Shown one piece after another: positions 36,045 through 49,200 of a stretch of DNA of 64,000 bases. Made by a program: the position numbers and the translations under genes. The stretch covers positions 14,066,033 to 14,130,032 of the forward strand of contig NC_135194.1 in the NCBI RefSeq assembly GCF_050948175.1. Reading direction: 5' to 3'. The notes beneath the pieces were generated by a model. It did no database searches. It was not told the DNA's origin and saw only the letters and a list, made by a program, of their open reading frames with translations. Position 1 is the first letter of the stretch. The number at the start of each line of letters is the position of its first letter. This DNA is from Xylocopa sonorina. Lineage: Eukaryota; Arthropoda; Insecta; Hymenoptera; Apidae.

Positions 36045-39000
36045 CCATCGGCCACTTGCCGCGGATGCGACTGCACGAGTGGCATTCAAAGGCGAGGAAC
36101 GAGCCGCGTCGAGCCGCTTTGATAACAAACGACGGGGAGGCCCGATGAATCGAAACACACCTAGGCGTTCGAGGTGTCCCGATCGAAACCGATCGAACAG
36201 CCCCCGATCGAGTGTACTTTTATCGAGGTGACGCGTGTATCGAGATCGGTCGCTATCCTCTAAACGAAACTTGAGCGCCGCGCTTTTGCTGCACTTTTAG
36301 CTTCGATTCGGATTGCACCTTTTTTTGGGATTGGACCAATTATAGATCGTTCGGGTTTTTGTTAGCTGCAGTAGAAATGGAGTTACTATGAACTGCCAGT
36401 GTAGTACCTCAAGCGACACGCGGAAACCAGGTTTTTGGGAATAATCCAAGCAGTGGAAATTAACGCAAACTAGTAGTTTGTATCGAAATTAGTCAACCAC
36501 TGAACATCCTCACAATTTATCCTTCCATTCAGCCAGAAATGCAACGTCTCTGGATCTTAACTCTTTACACTCTTTACAACCTCGAAATCTCGGATTCCTC
36601 TGATGATCACGCATAATTAAAATCTGACGCGAGGTAAGACAATGGCGTGCACGAGGTCTCTAGGTACGAGCCAACTTCCCTGACGAAATACCTTCGTCTA
36701 ATGGCGCTCGCTATGAAGACGAAGGGATGTAACGTCGACGTTGGGACCGGAAACCGTCGTCTCCTCGTTCCAAGTTCCTGGACGAGGACGAATATCGCGG
36801 CGCGTGAACCGTCCGACGTCTTATTTGTTAGCACGCGGGGGAAGTCAACCCCGACCGAACGGATTTTGGAAGATCGCCACGGGTTTGTCTCGCCGCCGGC
36901 CTTAATTCTCCAGCCTAATGCTGTTTCATGATTAATAGCCAGTCGACCGTTGACACACGGTCGCTGGTTATTTTTGTATTGTTAACGCCCGACAGTGACA
37001 AAGTTTATGGCCCGCATAGAGAACATCTGGCGCGCTTCCTGTCCGAAGTCATTTTAATTTACGACGATCACGTGCCTTGCGACAGTCGGGAATATTTTTG
37101 CGCCGGAACATTTGGAATTTCGTCCGCGAGGGAAGTCACGCGCGCTGAGTCGTTCCAAATCAATTCCTCGTCATCTTGTCGCCGATATTTCGACTTTCTT
37201 CCGCGCTCGTCTCGTCTTGATCCATCGCTATTAACTCGCTCCAGCGCTATATTAAGCTCCCAGAGCTTTACCTCGTAATATTTCTATCCCGTCGCTTTCG
37301 AAGCTGATATATCGTTTCTGGATACCGTTCCGCAAGTATGAATCGAGGAATAGAAGGTCGCAGCTCTTGAGAGGCGTCACGAAGGATGCCTTTTCTAATT
37401 TCCTCGGGGAAGATAAATTCGGTGCCGCGAGAACGAAACCACCCCTCGTCCTCACTGGCGCTCGCGTCTACGTGCGCCAGGGCCCCTCTGTATGCGTTTT
37501 TCAGGGCGCGTCGAGGGAACGAGGTCCCGATCCGATTCATGGGCCACACGCCCCGGCATTTTCTTAATACACAACCGACGCGTGACGTATTGCGACGCGC
37601 CCAAGGGAATAATTGAAACTGCACCGCCTGTAAATATGCGACTTCGTGAGACCGCGCCACCCGTCTTCGTCCCTCTCCTCTTTTTCCTCCTTCAGTCTCG
37701 AACGTGCTTACCATTTCTTTCTTTCTTCGAGTCTAATTCTTCCTTTCAGCTGGTAGCGAGCGATCGATGCGATCGAAGAGGTTCAGCCGCGATAGAAGAT
37801 AGGAAATGAACGCGGTAAAAGTGGGAGATTCGATGGGTTAGAGAATTAATTTTCGAGCAGGAACGAGGACTCTTCGAAACATTCGTCCGCTTAGTGGGTC
37901 ACGGTTCGAGTTCAGACCGCAGTTCGCCCGTAGATACGACTAACCAACGACAGGGGTTATACCACTGCCGCCGCGAATCCGACCGGAGCGGTTCGCCCCT
38001 CCGCGTGGCACTAGTTTAAACTACCCCCTAAAGTTTCAGCCCGCCACCTCCGAAGATATGCCCTTCCCCGTTGCGGCTCTCGAGTCTCGCAACGTATGCG
38101 GGCCATTGTTCAAAAATCGGAAACTTCCAAGCCTGTCTAGCCCCGCCTGTACATAGCCAGACCCCATTCCGGCTTTCAATTTCGCTACCAACAATTCGAA
38201 CTGGCGCGTCGCGCGGAAATTGTTCGCGTACGCGGCGCGCGGAGCACGCGGGAAGAAAAAGTGGCCGCGTATATACGGGGAGGAAGGTTTCACGGTTCCT
38301 CGAGGGGGAAAAAAATGGTCAGAGGGACGCTCAGACCGCGAGAAGGGGCTCGCCTGTAATTCCTCTTCCGGCGAGCGAGGCGGCACCTTCGCGACCAGAA
38401 GAATTCTTCTCAGTCGGCGCGCTTCTCCGCGTGGAATTTCCGCAAGACGCACGACTATTGCGCCACGGGAAAATAATTGAAGTTCTACCTCTTCCGCCAG
38501 TAAATATAGGCTGCCTTCTCCCGCAGGAGGAAGTCGCGACAGTAAATTCCAACCTCGCGTGGTCTTTCGTCCTATTTCTCTCCTCTGAATGTTCCTTACC
38601 GCTCGTTGCCTCGCGCGCCCACCCCTCCCGCGGTACGCTAGTTTGTTATTTTACATTTTTTATTCCCCACTTTCACGTGTTAATTTAAAGTTTCTTGCTC
38701 GCGAGGCGCGCTATCCGACGGAAGAAAGGAATTTTTCTTCCAAGACGACGGAAAGGTATGTTTTGTTAATGAGAAAGAAGCACGCGCATTTCCAGAGCTG
38801 TCTTGGCTCGAGACTGCGACTACTCGGGACGCAGAAGCTACTGCCACAGTTCCGTTTCCCGGAGAACCGGCTGCGAAATGGAAATTTACAAAGGGAATTC
38901 CTTTCCCCGCTGGATAGCAAAATTCAATTATAGTCCTTGCATTCTTTCCAACTTAGAGTGAAATCCATATACGCGGAGCGAGCATTCGAGTCTCCTCCGG

Positions 39001-40020
39001 ACGAGACGTCCCCAAATTTTTGTCCACCCTTAAACGATCGAATCCAAGCAGTGCGCCGAAATTACGAAAATAAATTCAGCCAGAGACGCTATCAATTCCA
39101 GGATGACACGCGCGAGCTTTCAGCGTGGAAAGGCGACACTTAAAAGCATCCCGTGAAATCTATAGACAGTCCAGGCGAGCTTTTCTTTTTGCGCACTTAG
39201 CTTGTCCCACACGATTGTTGGAATCCGTGTCGACCAGCCGACAAAAACCTACGCGCACACACGATCCTGTGGGCGGTAAGTTCAGGAATATGTTACAAAC
39301 GAATGAAAACCCTAGAGCACGCTAATCTGTGCGCGACAAAATCAGCCCAATAATCCAAGACGAAGAACGAGAAACGAAATTCAAGAAATACTTGAAGGAA
39401 CCTACCAATTGTGGTAGGCACGAGGCAAAAACAGCCGCGCGATTCGGTGGTGAGGATGAATCAGCGATGTCGAAGGTGTTATCCGACAAAAGAACGAAAA
39501 GGAGGTCAGGAAAAAAGGTACCAGCGACAGGTATTCCTCGATCTCCATTCGGAGGGACGAGGGGAGCAGCCCTGGCTACCAGCTAGCGGAATGTCTGGGA
39601 ATAAATTCTCGCATTCCACGAACGGTCGACCGGGATCCCAGGGTAGGGTCGTCCAATCGAACGGACGTTGCTCGCCGCGCGCCTCGTCCTCCAACCCCTT
39701 CGCCTTCCGAGCAGGAATCGGGGGTGGTCGCAATATGGGATGACATTCTCTTACGTCTGGAACAAAGGAGAAGCGCGCCGCGGCCCAGCCGAACGTCAGG
39801 AAGTTCCATTATGCCTTCCAGACAATCCAACCCTCTCTCCTTCGTAGACAAGCTCGACTACGAAGACGCCTCGCGCGCGCACAACAGCCGCGATACACGG
39901 CGAGCTCGGATGTTTGTTCGCGCCCCGAAGTTGCGAGCGAGGCCGCAGCCATCCTCGCCTGGAGACGGGGAATCGATGCCGCGGGACGCTTTTGATCGGA
40001 TCCGTTGAAACGTTTAGCTA
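36045..40020. other. No assignable gene, 36.0-40.0 kb
   Basis: I see no supportable gene. Frames at 36928-37278, 37268-37714 and 38071-38688 are open for 117-206 codons but have no domain. A strong plus-strand acceptor-like tract ends at about 37749 (TTCTTCCTTTCAG) without a convincing exon after it. Confidence 0.45.
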
Positions 40021-40041
40021 GAGAGAAAGAGAGAGAGAGAG
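40021..40041. repeat. GA dinucleotide microsatellite
   Basis: A short GA tract with one AA interruption, about 21 bases. Confidence 0.75.
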
Positions 40042-43000
40042 TTCGATTGCTCCACGGCGTCGAGGGAGTGGAAATTTCGGGAGTCGAGATAGTTTGTTTC
40101 GTTGATTCGGTTAGGTAGTTATATATTATGTGCTGGTTGGTTGATTTCTGAGGGATTTTAATTGTACAGGCCTTGATAACGAAACGAGAAATCGCTTTTA
40201 ATTTTTAACTGTCCTTGACGATATAATTGCGAATCGTTCCTGGATAGTGAAATGAAATTCCCGAATTGCCACAATCTCGACGATTACGCCTCCGTTCATG
40301 GACGAGTTAAGATTCATTTTATCAGGGACACGTGACGGAATTTATGCGGCAATTATTTGCCAGACCGGACGGCATAATAAAATTAGGGCGGTATTAAAAC
40401 CCCCTCTGCGCGGTGCGTTTTCGCCAGCCCTTCCTTTATAGTCGCGAGTCCTAAACATCGGTGCGCTACAATTTTATATGAATCCAGGGTATAACCAGGT
40501 ATTATTAAAACGCCGTAAACGAAACATATTGCGTTCACGGAAAAAAGTGTTCCGCTCTGCAGTTATCAGTTCTATAATTTCTGCTTTACGATCCTTTGTA
40601 CATCCTTAATCGCTCCCTTCCCGTATTATTTATGTCGCGCAATATCGAGTCGCGGCTGTCGCTTAAAATAAATGAAGAGATGAATTTCGTACTGCGAAAC
40701 AGGCGGCTAATATTTCTAGGAGTTAGAATATTTCATATTTTACACGGAAGTCTTATGCGTCGCGATTCGAACAAGCGTAAATACCTCTCGAGAGACAAGC
40801 GGGAGGATGACGGAGTCGAGGGTGCCGAGTAAAAGTTAATACGATCGTCCCGATCGCCAATTTACGAGGAGCTCGCTGAAGCCGTTTCACCGGGCGTAAA
40901 AGGTGTAATTAATCATTAATATCGGCGCTGCAACGCGGCACCCGCTCCGCTCGACTCCTTGCTCGAGCAATAACATAATTTGCAGCTGCATAAACAAGGC
41001 TTAGCATGATTTAGTCGCGACGAACGAGCTGCGAGCCGCGGAGCCTCGTTGCCCAGCGCGCATACCTCGTTGCTTCGTCGTCTGTTAATGGTAAAACGCG
41101 TAAGCCCCTCTTAATTCCGCGCCAACGAAACGACGAACCTCCGCGTGTCTCGATCCTCCTTCCCTCCTCTCGAAGTCACACGGTTATTCTATTTTCTGCG
41201 CGATTCTAACTGCGACGCGGTTGCCCCGAGGTCGTTCGATCATTTAACGTTTCTAACTTGCTCCCAAATGCACGCAGTCTTTTTTCAAGTCCCGTCTTCA
41301 GCCCGTCCATGCTCGATAATTCGTTCAGTCGCGAACACTAACGAGCGCCAATATTTGTATCCGTAAATCACGTGCCAATATTTGCCTCGTCGCCGCCGGC
41401 AAGCAACATTTACCTTCGCAGAAAGTTTCCCCGCCGTCGTCGAATCTCCGTCGGCGTTGGTTCCGTTCGGCTACGACCAATTAGGGTGGAGGGAACGCCT
41501 GGAACGCGACTCCGCGCGTCGATCAACCCTCTCCGTGGTACCCTTGGTATCCATTCACGGTACTTCGCCAACAGCCGCGACTTCGCCAGCCGAAGAAAAC
41601 GGAAGGAACTTAAGAAACCGCGTGCGTCCCGACGTGAAACTCCGCGAGAGGATTATTAATTATTCGACCCGGATCGCCGACCGTCGCGGAACCATCTTTC
41701 ACTCGTTTCACCCCATCACCAGTCGGAAGTTCCACCGTTTTCTTTCTTCTATCGTCCCTGGGCTTAATTAACCCCTGAATCGAGAAACTGCGCGAGGGAG
41801 GCCAGCGAAACTTATGAAATCTCGATGACACCGCGTCACGATCTTTCCTTCTCTACCTTCGTTCCACGAAGCTTCTATCGACGAACGCCTGGATAATGGC
41901 CGACTAAACGGAGAACGGTGCACGATTCGATCGCGAGAGGGTTCGGATAGGAGGTGTCGAATCGAAACCCAGCCCTCTTATCTGACTTCGCCCCTACGGA
42001 TCTACCTTCATCCCCTGAGCGACGATACCGTCTCGATAATTAGTTACTTAGGAGCCAGGGGATTCCTGGAGGGTGTTAGCGTCCGCGATCAGATCGCAGA
42101 CGAAGCCAACGCCCGCGCGCGCTCCCTCGTAGCTTATCTGCGACAGACAAACAATCGATTCGTCGTCATTTCTTCGCCATCCAGCTAAGAGAGGTCGAGT
42201 GGTTGCTCTCGCGAGGAAAAGTTTCTATGCCGTCTCGAACCGTGAAACTTCGCTCGCGTAAACGCGGAGATAATCAGCGCCAGCCCTCCGAACGATAATG
42301 CCCTCCCCCTATCAAAGGAGCGTTCTGGGCGGTTCTAGTTCGCCGCTTCGAACGATCTTCCGATTTTTCCACAGTTTTTCTTCAACTTCTACTCGCACGA
42401 GAACCCTACGAGTTCGTCGTGGCAAAGTTTTTTTCAGAACTATACGTAATTCCGTAGATCTAGCAATACGATGCTAGGTTCTGATGCGATTAGACATACT
42501 TTTTGATAGCGTCGGACCATAACACGTACTCGTGGCGCCAATAACGTTTGCACGCGGAAATCTGGTTCCTACGCCTCGAAATTGCCGCAGCCAAATCTTG
42601 GTAGGATATACTTTTGAGCTTTGAACTATCCGCGGAACTGGTATCCCAACTTGCGACACGAGCGTAACACGGTCGAACACGGATTTCAGCTGCGGAACAA
42701 CGACGGGGGTGGTTAAACGAAACTGGAGAACGACAAGACGGATTCCCACCCCCTGCACGTCGAGCAGCGTCGCGGAGCTCCTCAAATTTGAGGAACCGCG
42801 CCACGGCTCTCGCGTTTACGCGCACAATAATACCGAGTTGCCGGTTTTAATTAACCCCGGGGAACGTCCGTGGCTTAATTCCTTGTGCGCCACCGCGGAA
42901 TAATTACTCCAAGGATATTAAAAAGCTCGCAGCAACGGGACAAATTTTTCGTCTCTCTTCCTCATCTCGACGACGCTCTTTGTCGCCGCGCTGCGCGCTT

Positions 43001-44139
43001 TGGAATGCCGCGAGCCCTCGACTCGAATCGAATTAATTATACACGCGTACGTCGTCGCTCTTAAACTCACGTTTAATCGCCGAATTCCGCACCGTGCGAG
43101 AGGATTTTGTTGACATCTTCGCCGCCTGTAAACGATGTCGAGCTTCTCCTATGGTTCTTCGTGGTCGCGCCTCTTTACTTCGAGCTTTTACTCTTTTTTC
43201 GAACGGCTTTTAAGTTCTACTGTTGGTTAAAACGAAGGGCTCTTAGTTCGCGCTTACATGGTACTAAGAAAACACGGTTTGGTAACGAGCAACGCGAGGA
43301 TAGACCTTTAACCAAGTATTTAGCTTCAAATACAAAAACATGATTATTCACGGAATTATCCGCGGCAACGAGGCATTCCGCGTTTAATAATGAATTCCGC
43401 GTGCTCAATGACCGTGTAAGAGCCATGGAGATAGTTTCGCTGCGAGCTATATCTAAACCGCGTCGAATGCCATTCATTCCGTTCTTTCTCCTTACGTAGC
43501 GAAGAAATTTCTGCGCGGGATTAATAGCCAGGGTGGACGGGACAGAATAATAGCGGCGCGTAATCAGCGTGCAGACGCTCTCGTCTCGCGTATAGCGAGC
43601 GAGAATACTCGCTAATTCGAAACCAATGGTCAGGAGGGCAGAGCTTGCAGCTCTTAACGAAGCCCAAAGATTATCCACGAGCCATCGAAGCCCCGTTTCA
43701 ACTCAGCCCTCGAAGATCGCGCCCAGAGGGAGAACGAACGGGGGATTCTCTTTTTCAAACCGCTCGACTGTCGTCCTCCGCTTTGAATCTCGATCCTCGT
43801 GTTCTTATCGAACACTAAAAAGCGAACGACACCTCGACGAATCAATATTCGCGTATTTTTCACGCGAAACTGCGAACATCGCGACAGAATTTACAAAATG
43901 ATTCGCCTTCCAGCTCGAGACCCGATCCTCGAATTCACGGTACGCGAAGGGGTAAAACTAATTCTTTTAAACGCGAATACGACTCGAACGCGATAGCGGA
44001 TCGATAAGGACGTTGCTCTCGTTTCGCCCGCCTCTCAGGCTTAATTTTTCCGCGAGCTGAAAAGAACCGTACGACCGATCCAGCTCCTCCAGCCGTACCT
44101 ACGATCGAGCCTCGGCGATAAAAGAGAGAAGAGAGAAAA
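40042..44139. other. No assignable gene, 40.0-44.1 kb
   Basis: The first kilobase is A/T-richer than the window average. I see no gene, RNA or mobile element. Open frames at 41382-41771 and 43217-43678 are unrecognised and lack splice support. Confidence 0.5.
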
Positions 44140-44160
44140 AAAGAAGAAGAAGAAGAAGAA
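44140..44160. repeat. AAG trinucleotide microsatellite
   Basis: Seven AAG units, embedded in a longer purine-only stretch of about 45 bases (44118-44164). Confidence 0.85.
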
Positions 44161-45875
44161 AGAAACAGAAATACGCTGCTGAATCGTAAAACGTACGGGC
44201 CCCCCTATTTTACGACCGGAAAGACTTTCTTCGAGCCCATTGAAGCCTCGCTTCCGTCCGTGTTTCTCTTTCGACTTCCATCCATCGCTTCGACCGGCTC
44301 AAAGAGCGCGGCGGGCCGCCGAAAATGAAGCGGGAAATAAAGAGAAAAAGCCGGCTGGAGCCAGGCAACGCCCTAAACGCTGCGCCATCGAGTGCACTGC
44401 ATCCCTCTCCGGAACGGTCTCGTGCCCTTTGCGCGCACGCGACGCGGCACGGCACGCGCGTCGCAAAGCGGACGGAGGAGTATTCAGAGGACCACTTCCC
44501 GTCGGCTCCGCGACCGTAAATTGCTGCTGGGGCCTCAGACTCGCGGCGACTTTGCCTTCTCAAGGTTTATACGCGCTCCTCCTGTCCGTCCGTCTCCAGG
44601 GACCGTGGCTCGCCTCTCAGCTTCCTTTGACCCTTGATCCGCGCTAATAAAAAGGAAGCTCGAGGACTCGAGCTTTCCGCGAGCAACCCGGTCCTGCGAG
44701 GTTCCTCCAATTTTATTACATTTCTTATAGTGGAAATTTCTGACCATCTTTTTCTTCTCGTTTCCGATGAAACACTTCTGATCTCGATGAGCTGGTACCC
44801 TCGAATCATTTTCAAGGATCGAGTCAATCTCAAGCCGCTGGTTATTCCAAGCTACTCGACCATTCTGCACTTTCCGTTTCGATAAAAAAAGGGTCCAAGT
44901 CGGAGGTGGAATACTCGAGGAAACTAGAGATTCCCTCCTCCTTCGTCCGTTTTCCCTCTGAATTTAGATTAAGAAACGCTGGCGAAAATATCACCGATCG
45001 GATTTAGCTGTCAGGATAAAGTCTCCATTGGTGGCGTTCACGATCGCGGGCCTGTTAAATTTAAAGCGACCCCGACGCTGGCGAAAGCACGGGGCGCGAT
45101 TGGATTATCCCCTTTTCTTTCGCGCGCGCAACTTTCCGCTCACCCCCGTCGGCCCTCGCCCTCGTAAAATCCGCACCGACGTTAACGTCTTCCAGTTGCG
45201 TTCGCGCGGCGCGGCTATAGATCCGTTTAATTAATATACCGGGGCGAGATTAACGCGGACGCGCGGGCAGCAGGCTACAAGAAACGACTGCGAGAGTAGC
45301 AGCAGCTAGGAAATAAGAGTACGGGGGGTGGAAATTGGCCTTCTACATTTTATTACTTCGGAACGTCTTCGTTTCCCTTTTACGTAACGGTTCCAGGTTG
45401 TTTCAGCGACCGATTAAGCGGCCATTAAGGAGTCCTCGAGTTAATCTCCCGCATAAACTTCCTCTAATTGATTTAATTAGCGTTACATGTTGCAACACAG
45501 ACCGTAACTCGTAACTGCGCTTTCGCATTCCGAACGCTACCAGCCTTCGGTCTCCCTTTCACTCGGAAGAGAGCACTCGCGCGTTCGCCGTACGCGACGG
45601 CGACGTGACGCGCGTTCTCGCGTAAAAACACAGGAGGAGGACGCGTGATCAATCAATGATTGGCAGCGAGAGATCTAGTCGTCAGCCAGTGGACGCCAGC
45701 AAGAAAGTTCGAAAAAGTCTCGCGAGAGATTTACCGCTAACTAATTCGCCGGCTCGGTTCTCCGTGGCGAGCGTGGTTAATCGTTGGAATGCCCGCCGCT
45801 TAGAGGCCGGAGCCGGATGGAAAAACAGACGACCTTGCTTCTTGCGGCGCCCCGTCGCGCTCGTTTCACCCGGAA
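44161..45875. other. No assignable gene, 44.2-45.9 kb
   Basis: Overlapping open frames occur on both strands at 44210-44870, but the peptides are Arg/Ser/Pro-rich in every frame, as expected of CpG-rich non-coding DNA. Nothing else is recognisable. Confidence 0.45.
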
Positions 45876-46265
45876 TATAAAGCCGCCTCTTTAATCTCCG
45901 TTACAATACCGACCGAAAAAGGGGTGACGTTCGCGCGAGGCGTTTATCGCGCGGTCGAGTCTTCGCTCACCCCTGCGATCGCACCCCTGGACTCTTCTCT
46001 CTTCGTGTAGACGAGCACACCCATTTGCACGCGACTACACGCGACTAAACGCGACTACACGCGCCTACGTTGCGTTCGAGTAACCGTGGATCGGTGTTTC
46101 TTTTATTCTCTTACGCTTTTTCCAGCGAGAGATAAAGTCGAGCTTAAAGGCGGGCTTAGAGACGAGTGTAACGGGTGCTTGGAGAGAGAGAGCAAGCGAG
46201 GGGAAAATCGTGCGATACGCCAGCGTCGTACGTTCTCGGTGAAAACACGTGTGCGCCGCTATCTG
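45876..46265 (+). promoter_or_regulatory. Candidate promoter and non-coding first exon
   Basis: A TATAAAG element lies at 45876-45882. About 390 bases downstream is a good donor, CTG|GTAAGT, with the exon side ending at 46265. The stretch between is rich in C/T and contains the 10-bp tandem repeat at 46028-46067. This arrangement would fit an untranslated first exon of a plus-strand gene whose coding exons lie farther right, but no such coding exon was identified. It may be chance. Confidence 0.2.
46028..46067. repeat. Four-copy 10-bp tandem repeat
   Basis: Four consecutive copies of CACGCGACTA: two exact, the third beginning AACGCG, the fourth ending GCCTA. The unit is about one helical turn long. 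Confidence 0.85.
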
Positions 46266-49200
46266 GTAAGTTACGCGGCCTGGCGCAGACGAGAGACGCA
46301 GCCGACTTCGAGCGGGCTCTGATAGGGTTGCGGTTACCGCACGGGACGCGTTGCTTAATATTTCGCCCCCGTGTGTTCACGTCCGCGCTGAACGTCGTAT
46401 TTATACGCGCGCGGAACGTACGAGGTATTGCGCGACGGTTCATTTGCCGGCGCCACGGCACGATTTCCTCATTTGGGGCTTGATTAAACGCGAATCTGGA
46501 TTTGATAGAACCGGGTAGCTCGTTTCAATCGCTCGATCCGAATGATCGTTACAATACAGCGAACTCGACGGGGAATAATTTAACTCGACGATCGTTTAAT
46601 GAAAATACGATTCGCGCGTGGAAGTTTGAAAAGCCCGTCGCAGAGGGTAGCGTGCATAAATTGCGCGGCCAATAATCCAGGTTCAATAATAAATTCGGGT
46701 CCGCGCCGCGAGATGTACGACGATCGTGATTGCGGCGGCGAGAAGAATCTGGTCGACGCGAATTGCCGCATTTTTAACTCCACCGTGAAGGGGAGAACGA
46801 ACGAGGTCGTTGAAGCGGCGACGGAAATTCTTATTAGAGCATGTCTGCCCGGGCAATACATTATGCCGCACGCGGCCCTCTTTTATACGTCTTGTCCAAC
46901 GTGATGCGATTTCGAACGTCGTAATTCAATTTCTCAAGGGTCTCTCCACGTGTTCCGCCAATTCCACGGCCGCCGCGGTGGACGGGGGCGGAGAGGGAAT
47001 CGTTAAAATGCACCCCTGAAGATCCTCCTGTCACAACCCTTTGTTCCAAAATGAATAACCCTGGCAATTTTAATACATCCCACAAATCCAACGGCGCTCC
47101 ATTATCTCCGGAAACATGCAAATCGCGCGCTTCCACCGAAAAACCTTCCAATCTAAAGAGGAATATTCTTTCGAACTGACTCTTAAAAACTCGCCAGCGT
47201 TAATTGTTCCCGCGTTTTATCGATCGCTATTTACAATCGCCGCGATCGAGAGCCAGGATAATTGAAAAGCTCCGCGGGGGGGGATCGACCGCCGCCAATC
47301 ATGCGACGGATCGCCGCAACGCGACGATCGAGTTCCATTAATTAAAGGCTGGTTGGTGTGCGCGCGTGGTTCTCGTTCGAGCCGCGTGTCACGTCAATCC
47401 AGGCGGGGAACTTTTCACGCCTCAACCCATCTTCGCGACGACCGCGATGGTACGATGTCGAACGAGGGGCTGGGTCCGGGTTCACCGCCGTTTAGCGGTC
47501 GTGCAGAGGCTTCTGTCCAGCCGCGTCGAACACGCACCCCCATCGAGATCCCCGAGTGATCGTTTCAGGAGGGTGAGCGGAACGGACAACGGCTGTCCAT
47601 CGTGTCTGAACAACGAACGGATACACGCCGCTTGCGGTGCTGTTTTATTCGACCCAGGGGTTAATCGCGCTTTTCGCGCGTCAATTTCTAGAGAATTTCG
47701 GGGTGCTCACTTTAGAGTTACGATCGATAAATCGAAGATCGAAATCGCGCCAAAGAGAAAGTGGAAGCGTACGTTACGAAATGTCCACGGTGATTTCTGT
47801 AAGAGAACGATAAGGTTCTCGCGATACGCGTCTTGTTCTACTTGCTCCCGCGTGGAAGACAAGTTTCGCGTGTCTTACACTACTTAGAGCCTCTGCTCAC
47901 GCTATTCGCCTATCAAGATAACCGACAGAAACAACTCGACACGCGGAACCAGTGCTCGCGGATGTTCGAATAAAATCGAGTGGAGACCCTTTGTCGTTGA
48001 AATTAAACGACAACCGAAACAAGTAGTAACAATTATGCGCAATTCTGTTGGTAATGCCACGAAACGTCCAGCGCGATTAATCTTCCGCCACGTGATTTCG
48101 AGGCTGCGCGTGTGCGTGTACCGACTACCTCGAGGACCTTCATCTGAATAATTGCGCAATTCCGAATACTCGACGCGAGTACCAGAACGAGATTATCATT
48201 TTTAACCCTGCTGGACAACGCGGGACACAAAGGCGAATAGCCACGGTTGCGCAGGGGATTAGCAAACTATGACAATGTCAGGCGGATGGGCTTTTCGCAA
48301 ATCTGAAGCCTCTGGAAAGGGGATAATCCGGGGTGGACGCGCGCGTCGCGACGGAAGAAAAACGGGAACGGAGCGGTGTAACAAGGTGGGCGAGGGGTGG
48401 ACGAAGGGGCGAGCATCGACGCTCCGCGAAACTTTTCAATAGGCCGGGACAGGTCGAGCCGCGTCCCTTTTTCCCACCCTTGTTTTTTCTTCCCTTTCGC
48501 CGGCGAGCACGCGCTTTTTTGTCCGCCGCGCGGGTCGCAGGGTCGGGAACGATGACCGAGGAAGCGCGCTTTTAACCTACATGCCGCTGCCGTTGCTCGT
48601 TCAATCGGCAATTCGAATTACGCCGGGGGCGCAATCGACTTTGTTGCCGCCCTCTGACGAGCCGTCCCTTGTCCTGTTCTTCGATGCATCGAAAAATCCG
48701 AGCGGACGGCGAAAAGTTTAATTTAGCGACGGAATTCGAGCGGAGATTCTTCCAAGTTCGAGGAAATACGATCGCATCTGTTGGTGGATAAAGTGTCGGA
48801 TAAATATTTCACAGGAATACTGCGCGTGGAATTGTTTTAAATCGTTCTGAATTTCTTTTGGATTGTAATTAGACGAATCAGAAAAGGTCCAGTATAATCG
48901 ATCTTTCCGAACGATCGAATCCGTTTCATCGAGCTGTCACGCTCGCGTGTATCTCGACGCGGCCTGTTTGCGATGTCAACGGCTTATCCGTTCGCGTGTT
49001 ATTGACATCGGCAAGTGCGGCCGGAAACTAGCTGGATGCTGGTTCCGTGCCGCTGAATTTCGCGCACGGTGATCGTTCATGCGGCTCGCGATTTGTCATT
49101 ATTGTCTTCGATCGTTTTTACAGTCAGCCTCCGAAACGATATAAAACTATTCCATTCGGTTACTAGTTTACGATAAAGGGAAAAATTCCCACTTTTTTTT

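Noticed and set aside
38071..38688. 205-codon plus-strand open frame
   Set aside because: Overlapping frames on the other strand are equally open, and the peptide is an unrecognisable Arg/Ser/Pro-rich mix typical of non-coding CpG-rich DNA.
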